From positions 62,001 to 126,000 of the forward strand of contig JAQGEQ010000262.1 of NCBI GenBank assembly GCA_034620365.1: 64,000 nucleotides of DNA, in the 5' to 3' direction. Every line of letters starts with the position of its first letter. The first letter of the stretch is position 1. The notes beneath the pieces were generated by a model that was not told the origin of the DNA, made no database searches, and saw only the letters and a program-made list of their open reading frames with translations. A program made the translations under genes and the position numbers. Below, piece by piece: positions 55,238 to 64,000 of the stretch. Source of the DNA: Pegea sp. RAD2-039. Lineage: Eukaryota; Chordata; Thaliacea; Salpida; Salpidae.

Positions 55238-56649
55238 TATTAGTTGTTGAAGTTAAGAAGTCTTTGAAACCTAATAATCTGCAAAGAATATCATTTATTT
55301 ATTTATTTTTCATATTATTAGCATTCCATGTAATTGTTCACTGTTATATGCTTTGAGGACTACCGAAATGATATGTGTTACATCTTTTACTTTCTATATT
55401 TCTAACTTAATAGATATTATTCGTGAGAATGTGTGTTAGCGAGATGTGCTCTCTTCAGGTACTCTCCTTCACATTTATTGAAATAAATAAATAAACAAAA
55501 TGAAACAAACTGCCCTAATGTGGCTTCTTGCCTACTATTAGGTTGTAGATGATTATATGATTTTCAAATAAAGAGGAAGAAATAAAAGTCTAAAAAAATG
55601 AGTTTAGATTAGTTAAAAAACTGACAAATAATAAATTTATTTTTGACAAATTTATGTTACAACAAGAAACTGCTTTTTTATTCACTGATAAAATGACATT
55701 ATAAAAATAAGAATTTAAAAAACATGATTTATTCTATTATACTCTTAAAAAATGTTACTAGAACAAAATCTTTGATAAGCTCTGCTGTTGAATCTATTTT
55801 TTGTTTTTAACTTTTCGTTAAATTCTTTAGATTTATAGCAAAAATATTACATATTTATAATTCTTTTAACAAGTAGCTGTTTTTACTAATCGATTATCAG
55901 CCCTATTTATTTAAAAATTTTCAGTTTATGAATTAAAGTGCAATCTCAAATTTAGCTAAACCTAGCTAAAACTGTACAAATATCACCGAATTACTTTCTT
56001 AAAACATAAAACTGTTTGTAGCAAGCGAATTTTAAGTTGATAAACTTACTTGTTAATAATAGTTAACAATAAGAATGTGTTTAAACGACTTTTAGTTCTT
56101 AAACAAAGTAAATAATCTCTTTTGTAATCTGGCAACAGATCAAACATAAACACCTTAAAATTATATTTGGTAATGGTTGTCATGAAAACATATTGAGATA
56201 GCAATAATAGAAGAAATATGAATACCAAACTATATTAATTTCGATTTTTTCGGTTAAATTTGGAAACAATGAAATTAAAAGAACAAGTTTTCAAAGTATA
56301 CTTTTGATTTTTAGTTGAATAATAAATTTAAATAAACACATACTCCAATTATTTTAAGATTATTTATATAAAAATTGTCATTTACATTAAAAAATTATAT
56401 ATTTTTAGTTAATCTTTTATTTACTAAGACTGAGATAAATTTTTGGCTGTAATTGATTTCTAATGATTTTAAATCATTTTCAATCATACAGTAACTTGCA
56501 TGATCTAGTTGATATGTTTGTAGAATATTTAAAGAATTAAGTTTGTATGCTAAGGTTTTATCTGAGATTACTAAATCATAGATGTGTTTGTAACTTCAAC
56601 AATCAAAATCAAATACTTTAAATAAATACAAGCAAAGTTTATAAAGGTT
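55238..56649. other. Intergenic between the claudin-like gene and the next gene
   Basis: AT-rich. It should include the claudin-like promoter; I see no distinct motif. The 60-residue minus-strand ORF at 56046-56228 is T-rich and unsupported. Confidence 0.5.
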
Positions 56650-56655
56650 TTTATT
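56650..56655 (-). terminator. Probable poly(A) signal
   Basis: AATAAA on the minus strand about 140 nt beyond the stop at 56796 of the basic-protein gene. Suitable spacing, no other support. Confidence 0.4.
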
Positions 56656-56795
56656 GATGTTTCTGAATGGTATGAATTGTTTCATTTTTACTTAATAACA
56701 TGTCAAATGATAATTTATGAAAAAAGAACTAAGATGGAATCGATCATTTTTCTTCTTAATTACTTTTTCTAAAAAATCTATAATGATGAATATAG

Positions 56796-59358
56796 TTATG
56801 CAATCTGAAATTCTAAGTTGTTCATCGTTCTTGAATAGTTCCCCGATTGAGTGAAAGAAGTTTCATTTCCAGCTGTCAAGTTATGCAAGTAGAAGCTGTA
56901 AAACATAATTAGTAAAAAAACTGGACACAGGGAAAAACCTAATATTTCAAAACAAAACAATGAAAAGATTAAAACATAATTTATAAAAAAAGAAGTCAAA
57001 TTATAATACCTAGATGTCTCGATCGCGGGAATAAAACTTCTTGGATTCGAATATGAGCTTGTAATTGTAAAATTTGGTACGTTGTGATATTGATGCTGGT
57101 AGTTTGTATTCATACATGAATAAGAATTATATATTGATGACATATCAGAAAAGTTATCTGAAATCAGGAAGCATATGCCAATTAAATTACTACTTATAAG
57201 ACTATATTTGTGATTAGAACAGTTAAATAGCTAACCTGTTCGTAAAATAGATGGTTGAGCATGGATATAACGATTTCCATTTATATTGTGGCTACTTGGA
57301 TAGTTGAAGTTATAACCATAAGATTGTTTAAAATTGTTGAGAATAGTCTCAACTCCCATATTACTTGAGAGGTTGTCAGGTTGGTTATTTATTCTAATAT
57401 TTCCTGGAGCTTTATCAGCAGCATCATAAGAAAATTGTTGTGCTTGGGTCAAAACCTCAGAAGTAACTAAAAACAATTTAAGGCTGTTACTGATGAATTT
57501 CTTTCTGTTGTAGCAAGTATCAACTGTAAATAATGATTACGTAAAATTATTATTATAATAAAGTTAAACTTTAAACGATTTCTTCATATTTTAACTTGAG
57601 TATAAAATATAATATATTAATTTAGTTAGGAAATACGAAATTAAACTTACAATTTAATTTTCTATCCTTTTCATTGTAACCAGTTTTAATTTTATCGTTT
57701 TTTCTTCTTTGTAAGATATCATTTTTAGTCTTTTTGCTGCTTCTATCAATTTACATAAAAGTTGTTACAATAGATGTTCAATTAAGTTTTAAATATGCTG
57801 AAACAAACCTTCGTTTACTGTTCTCTATATTTTTCTGTGTTCGTTTCTTCTTCAGAGGAGGTTGATTTAGATCTGTAACTATTTGTTCGTTTTCAGCCAT
57901 TTTCAAATGATTTCTATCAAAACCATCTATAACACTCTCCAGTTGTATTTTTTCTGTATAATAAAACACTTTATTAAAAGCTTCCATTTTAGCTTGTTTT
58001 AATTAGAGTATTGATATTTAAGATGATTTGTTGATTATAAATAGTTTTTTCAATATTTCTAGGTATCCTGTCTCAATATTACCTGCTTTAGGCATTAATT
58101 TCATTCTATGCTCGTTATCCAAGTCAACTAGATAAAAGAATTTAAGTAAATTACAGATTGTTTTTTATTTTCAGTTTGTATAAGAACTTACGCTTATTTT
58201 CTAAATTTGCGTAAAATGTTTCATCATTCACAAGATAAGCTTCAAAACTGACGAGATCAAAAAGCTGCTGTGATTTTCTTTTTTGAATTTTCTTCTTTTT
58301 ATCACTCAATCTATTTGAACTTAAAGAAGTTTTGGTGCAAAATGAATTTTTTTCAGTTTTTTCACTTTTAGAAACTCTTTTTTCTAAAAAATTAAAACTA
58401 TTTAGTTGAATTTGATCAAAGAAACTTTAAAAATTTTTACAAAATTAAAGTAATTCTATAATTTTTTGTAAATCAAAAAAATCTCTTCCAATGCTTTTAG
58501 AAATGACATATGTTAAAAAGTAAAATATAAATTTAAATTTGTTTCTTACCAAGTAAATATGATACTGATGAGCTTGTTTTTATATCACAACTTTTTTGTA
58601 AAAAGCTAACTTGATCATAAGAAGAAATTTCAGCTAATTTACTACTGATCTAAAAAAGTTATTTTAATTAAAGTAAGAATAAAAAGTAAAGTGTTAAGAG
58701 AATAGATGAAAGTTTTCGATATTAGAAATAAGAAAACAAAAGAGTTTTTATTACCTTATTAAAGTTTCTATTTTTACTTTCTTCAGATGAAGTATATTTT
58801 TTCGATATCGGCTCAGTAATCCACCCTTTTTCAAATTTTCTATCAGCATACAAGCTTTCCTAAACTCAGTAAAAGAAAATTTATTTTATGATAATTGAGC
58901 TTAAACTTTTATCTTACCTTTGGTTTAATTTTTCGAGCAATATATGAATCGTGTACACCTTTTGTAATATCTAAGGTAGTTTGTTTTAATACATGACAAT
59001 ATAATTTAAAACTTATAGATGATTTAAAAGAATGAAAAGAAAGAAAGAAAATTCTTACTTGAGGTTCTCAACCCAGTTTCTTTTCGTTGAATATTCGATA
59101 ATTTTATCCTACAAAATTTGCACATAAACGATCCTAAACATCCTTGCTTCATACATAAGCTAGAAGAATGGATGCTGGTTGAGAAATAAGGATCCGAATG
59201 TAGTAGTTTGCTTTGTAGTCTGTTGCTTTAAGTTTTAAAAACAAAAGTATTAAACTACAAAATAATTTTAAAATATTCAATAAAATAGTCTCAAACTTTT
59301 GAATATATATAAAATAGCATGAAAAATTAACTATATAAGTTTACCTTGAGTCAGACAT
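56796..59358 (-). CDS. Unknown Lys/Ser/Asn-rich, probably nuclear protein, complete, 12 exons
   Basis: 463 residues. Exons: 59345-59358, 59059-59225, 58918-58970, 58755-58859, 58550-58649, 58192-58383, 58083-58127, 57809-57953, 57651-57742, 57236-57466, 57010-57157, 56796-56895 (1392 nt, all phases agree). No family recognised. N-terminal part: four closely spaced cysteines (CMKQGCLGSFMCKFC, about residues 29-43) that could bind a metal. Middle: strongly basic runs (DKKKKIQKRK, PPLKKKRTQK and SKRRSSKKTK) resembling nuclear localisation signals. Between the first two lies a short hydrophobic-acidic patch (LFDLVSFEAYLVNDETFYAN). C-terminal 150 residues: rich in Asn, Ser and Tyr with little charge, like the activation or low-complexity region of a transcriptional regulator. 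Role in transcription or chromatin is inference. The first exon codes for only 14 nt; its ATG is the only one that fits. Confidence 0.8.
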
Positions 59359-60564
59359 AATTATCTTGTTGGAGAATAACTTATCTCCAAATATCTCTCT
59401 CAGAATTCAAATAAATCTTGTATAATCGCAAAAAAGTTTCGGACGATTAAGAAGCTGCTAAACTAAAAAGTTTAAAGTAACTTTAGAGAAAGTTTAGTTG
59501 CTGATATATCATTACAATTATGACGTCACTTTAGTATGTACAGTCTTTTGTTTGGTATAACTACATCATCTTTATCGATTGATCTTTAGAAGTGACTTTT
59601 TACAAGAATAAACACAAAGTGACTTACAAATGTAAAAATTATTCATTATAAATGGTCAAGATAAAGCAGATCTTTCAAGACCCTATAGTTATACTCTTAA
59701 AAAACTCATATAGTCAAATCTTTGCCTTGCATAGACGCTTATACTTAAGACATATTTTGTGAAAGCCAAAGTGTTAATGATTAGTTTTATCAAATGGTTT
59801 TTAACGTAATTACATTGACACCAATAAATTATTGATATTATCCATAAATTTATTAACTAATATTCATTGAGTATTTTGAATTTATCTAGTTAACTTATTT
59901 ATAAAAGATTTTTTATGGTAATTAACTCATTAATTATTATATTAATAAACAAATACTTTAATATCATATTAATATATATGAATCAAAATAATTATTGTCA
60001 ATTAGAGTTTATTATATTAAATAGGAGCTTTATCTTTAAAAATGAATAAAGATAAATAAAGCTGTAACTTGAATACTTTAATATGAAATATCAATGATAA
60101 GATTGTACAATTTATTAAATCAAATCAATATTTCCACAAATGATTTTAGCTTAAAGCAAGTTCTACACAAAAATCAGAACAATTTATTATTGCAGAATAA
60201 AAGTTATTAATTGATTTCTAATATTTCAAGATTGCAAAGAAATAGATGATAATGAAAAATTAAAAAATGATTTTTAGAACTGATGATAAAACAAAAATTC
60301 TATAAATTTTTTCAATAAATGAAAAACTGCAAATCAATTTATAAAAAGAATCATCAAATACAATAAAGAAATTAAATAATGAACCTTAGAAAAAATAAAA
60401 ATTGAAATAAGATATAATCTCTTGATTAGACAATAATAAAATTAATAATAATTGAACTGATGAAATAGGAAAATAGCGAATAAAAGCAGATACAAAGACA
60501 AGTTTTCTCAAAATTATCAAAAAGATTTTTTACAGAAGCAAAGTGTGGATAAATTGAATTTAGA
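59359..60564. other. Intergenic between the basic-protein gene and the ABCA gene
   Basis: AT-rich, about 1.2 kb. It presumably contains the promoter of the former and the 3' UTR of the latter. No ORF or RNA gene is visible. Confidence 0.5.
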
Positions 60565-63500
60565 TTATTGAACTTCAAGTTTCGAGTCATCTTGTTCTTT
60601 AGCAAACTGAACAAAAACCTGAAAACAATAATTTGAGAAAATGAGCTGAAAAAACTTCATCTTACTTGTTCAAGAGTAGATTGACTAAAACTGTACTCTT
60701 CTATTGATAAACTCTTCTTGTTGCTTTCTAATTCTTTAAATACATTTGATAGATTAACCACTGCATCACGTGATATCTTATAAATGTATCGATTTCCAAA
60801 AATTTCTGGTTTTTCAATATTTCTACCAAAAAGCTGAAAAATAATTTCATAGTTTTTGGAAAAAACTTTTCTAAATTTCAAATTTATCAGCTTACTCTAA
60901 AAATAAAATCTTCTAATTCAGTTTCAAGCGTTTTATTGGAGTTTTCAGACTTTGTTTGATGCAATTTAATTTCCAAAACATATCCTTGCCCAAATTTACT
61001 TTTCAAATGTTGGGTTGATCCAATACATCTATCAAACAGTGATCAGACATTGTATGACAAACTATCGATAGAATTACTTCAACTTTCCCATCACCATAAT
61101 TGCGATTTTTGAACATAAGGCATCTGCTTCATCCATGTAATGAGTCGTCAATATTGCTCCTCTATTTGTACCTTCAAATGCTTTGCCTATTGTGTCCCTA
61201 GAGGTAGATGACAGTAGACAAATAGAATATATTACCTTGACATTTACTAACCACATAAATCTTTTTGTTTTTGGATCCATTCCTGTGGAAGGTTCATCAA
61301 GTAAAACAACTTGAGGGTTTCCAATCATAGCAATTGCAAAACACAGTTTACGTTTAGTACCACCAGATAAAGCTTTGCCTGGCTTATTTTCATGTTCTCT
61401 TATTCCAAGAGCATCAAGATAACTAAAAATCGATATTTGGAAATGATAAATTTGAAACTAAACCAAAAACCTGTCGATTGTAAAGTTTATCATATTTTTA
61501 GGTACGCCATGAGCCAGACAATATATCTTCAAATGTTCTTTTAGAGTTAGATTTTCCCAAATTGGATTATCCTGATAATATAATTGATTTAAAAAGTGAA
61601 GCAGAAGGACGATTTAAAGACCTGAGAACAATATCCCATATTTTGAAAAGCACCCGAAACATTGGATTGTATATCATAACCACTAACCCAAATCTACAAA
61701 AAGAAAATTAGTAGTTACCAATATAAGTGAATATCATATTTATTGAATTACCTTTCCTTTGCTTGCACCATATTCAGCTGTTATCATGTTAATTGTTGTT
61801 GTTTTTCCAGCTCCATTCGGACCTAATAGCCCTAAGACTTCGCCTTCGGAAACAGTCAAGGACAAATCTTTAACAGCAATCTGAGAGAATTGGATGAATA
61901 CAGATAACATGGCATGTAATGAAGAACTGACTTTTGTTTGAACTTCTTCTGATTTCTTACAATTTTTACTAATTTTTTTCCTAAAGTTTTTTTTAAGGTT
62001 ACTCACAACAATAACTGGTTTCTGAAAAAATTATCATCAGAAAAACAAAAGAAGCAAACACAAAAACAAACTTTTTCACTTTCACATTCAAGAATTTGTT
62101 TAACTTTGTTACGCTCTAAAATAACATCTTCATCTTCTTCTTCATCTTCTTCTTCTTCTTCAACATCCTCACAAACCGTTTTTAAAGTGTCTTCAACATT
62201 TTCTATTTTTTTATAAGAGCCGAACCTGAACGAAGCACTCAACTTATCAACGTTTCTTGATTTTCCTGCATCTATAACTCACAAGCAACCGAAAGCATCT
62301 TTCAAGCTTCCTCCATTTTTTTTAATATCGATGATTTGGAGGAGGAAAAACAATATAACTGAATGAAGATAAACTACAATCAGTGAGAACGGAATCATTG
62401 GGTAAGTCCAATCAAAATAGACATGCATAGGAGCACTGGTTACTCCTGGATTCTTCTTCACATAATCAGAGTAAGCCTGAAATCACAAGATAATTTCAAC
62501 TCAAACATAATTTGCTGATTCACCAAATTAACAACCTCATCTAATAAGGTATATTTTACAGATGAATAATAAAACCGCTTGTATTGTAAAACGTTTGAAG
62601 GTATGTGATGATTTGATAAATTATCAAGAATCTTAATTATTTGAGAAGATCCTTTTCTCATAACTTAGAGTTATTATAACTTGATTTAAGATACGGTAAA
62701 AAAAAAGATCTTAAAGATGTATAAAGTATAAGAGGCTTTTTCATGTCAGTTTATAATCAGATGAATATTTACCAATGTTATATAATAAAATCCACCAAAC
62801 CCTGCATAGTAGGGATCTATCAAAGAGAAGATGATATTACAGATGATAGAGGTAGAAGAAGACCCTATCTGGTCTAGTAAAGATACAACTATATACGGAG
62901 TCAAAGCAGCCTGCAATTAGAAATAGTTTAACGTCAATGATTTGGTTGATAGTAACAAATTACTAGTTGTAGTAAGATGTTCCAGGTTGACTGGGCAGTT
63001 TCAAACTTGTCGTAAATAAAGCTTCCACAGTAAGATGTCAACACACCAGAAAGTCCCCATCCAATGAAGAGAAAGATCTTTAAAATGATCAATTGTAAAT
63101 CTGAGTAAATTTGAAAATAACTTTCAGCTGATCTCACCATACAAAGAATTGCACCCCCAGAAGACAACGAAGCAACTTTAAATGCTGCTAAGCTGATTAT
63201 ATAAACAACAGCTATGATTAAATACCACAAATAATCGACAGTAAACGCTGATAACCAGTACATAGAGAAAGAAACACCAGATATACGCAGTTGCCCTCGA
63301 ATTTTCAACTAGAAACATAAATTGATGAGAATTAAATAAAACCAACAAGCAAATAACCTCTCGTTCTTGAATAGGATTGATACAACCGATTCCAGTTGCC
63401 ATTGCTAGAGATAAGCCCCCCATAAGTGCCCCACCAAATATAGCCCCATCAAATTGGCTGTTTTCATCTAGATATAAATCATTTATCAATTTTTCATAAC

Positions 63501-64000
63501 TACCAAAAAGTAAAGATATATAAATAAGATAAAACAAAAGTTCAAACCATCGCTTGGCCATCTTTGTATAATAGTTTTTAATTGTGTCTTAACACCGAGA
63601 ACTAGTGACAACATTGCTTGGCTCAGTGAGTTGATGATAATGGGTAAAGAATGTACTGCAGTTGTGTTATACAAAGCTTTATATCTTACCTGTAAGATTT
63701 AAATTCAAAATCATCTAAGTTTTCATGATTCAATTGAAATAAGAAGATTAACAAAAAATAAAATTCAAATCTTATAAAGATCAAATTAAAAAATTCGAAA
63801 TTATCTAGTTCACCTGCGATGTTTCAAACTGATTGACATCAATTGCATAAAATACTCTTGGGTCGTATCGTAAAATATTTGAGAGGTTACTTGCTTGCCA
63901 TTTATCTAGAGGCCAATTTACATAACCAAACAAGTCATCAATTGGTTTTCCTATCGTCAAAAAACTTTTATAAAAATCCATAAACTCAAAAAGATTCTTC
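60565..64000 (-). CDS. ABCA-family lipid-transporter-type ABC protein, C-terminal 780 residues (5' end beyond window)
   Basis: Membrane ABC exporter half of the ABCA type; the family moves or flips lipids. Exons: 63814 to beyond 64000, 63548-63689, 63358-63467, 63138-63308, 62964-63077, 62773-62910, 62536-62631, 62283-62476, 62072-62225, 61932-62021, 61752-61880, 61622-61693, 61471-61571, 61252-61422, 61078-61197, 60896-61028, 60666-60833, 60565-60618; phases agree throughout. Order: extracellular-domain end with the ABCA-typical [14 protein letters not shown]; several membrane spans; acidic linker ([12 protein letters not shown]); nucleotide-binding domain with Walker [11 protein letters not shown]-loop MGYCSQ, signature LSGGT, Walker [14 protein letters not shown] and H-loop [10 protein letters not shown]; then the RCIGS-like [16 protein letters not shown] and a tail ending [13 protein letters not shown]. 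All catalytic residues are present. Whether it is a full or half transporter depends on sequence outside the window. Confidence 0.93.

Noticed and set aside
62632-62663. An upstream start for the ABCA exon at 62536 (acceptor CTAAG at 62664)
   Set aside because: Its phase does not match the donor of the preceding exon; the acceptor at 62632 restores phase and removes the conflict.
1-64000. CRISPR arrays, rRNA genes, functional tRNA genes, bacterial operons
   Set aside because: None seen; gene structure is eukaryotic throughout.

Overview
This window is nuclear DNA from an animal, almost certainly an invertebrate. It is strongly AT-rich. Every confident gene is split by GT-AG introns, mostly short (about 50-500 bp). 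The gene set is metazoan: a collagen XV/XVIII (multiplexin) with an endostatin domain, a claudin-like four-span membrane protein and an ABCA transporter. I cannot name the species. Tunicates and hydrozoans are among the AT-rich groups that would fit, but nothing here decides it.

All well-supported genes lie on the minus strand, head to tail, separated by 1-15 kb, so this is not an operon. From the right edge leftwards: (1) 60565-64000, the C-terminal 780 residues of an ABCA transporter that runs off the window; (2) 56796-59358, a 12-exon gene for a 463-residue basic protein I do not recognise, probably nuclear; (3) 50981-55237, a 5-exon claudin/PMP22-like protein of 192 residues with one apparent GC-AG intron; (4) 18751-40082, a 39-exon multiplexin of 1349 residues, complete from signal peptide to endostatin stop; (5) 7060-7848, a 3-exon gene for a 101-residue unknown protein that simple ORF searches miss; (6) 99-3401, a complete 10-exon cysteine synthase of 355 residues. 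I reconstructed the exons by hand. In each complete model the exon lengths sum to a multiple of three and the splice phases agree.

The rest is AT-rich non-coding DNA with relics. There is a tRNA-Val-like SINE at 13085-13429, a decayed plus-strand coding relic at about 17900-18710, an orphan terminal-exon candidate at 15655-15751, and candidate nested exons inside the 6.6-kb first intron of the collagen gene. The 10.9 kb at 40083-50980 has no supportable gene.

The genes do not form one pathway. The multiplexin (basement membrane, probable proteoglycan), claudin-like protein and ABCA protein are extracellular or membrane proteins of ordinary animal cells. The cysteine synthase is the metabolic oddity, since many animals make cysteine only by transsulfuration.
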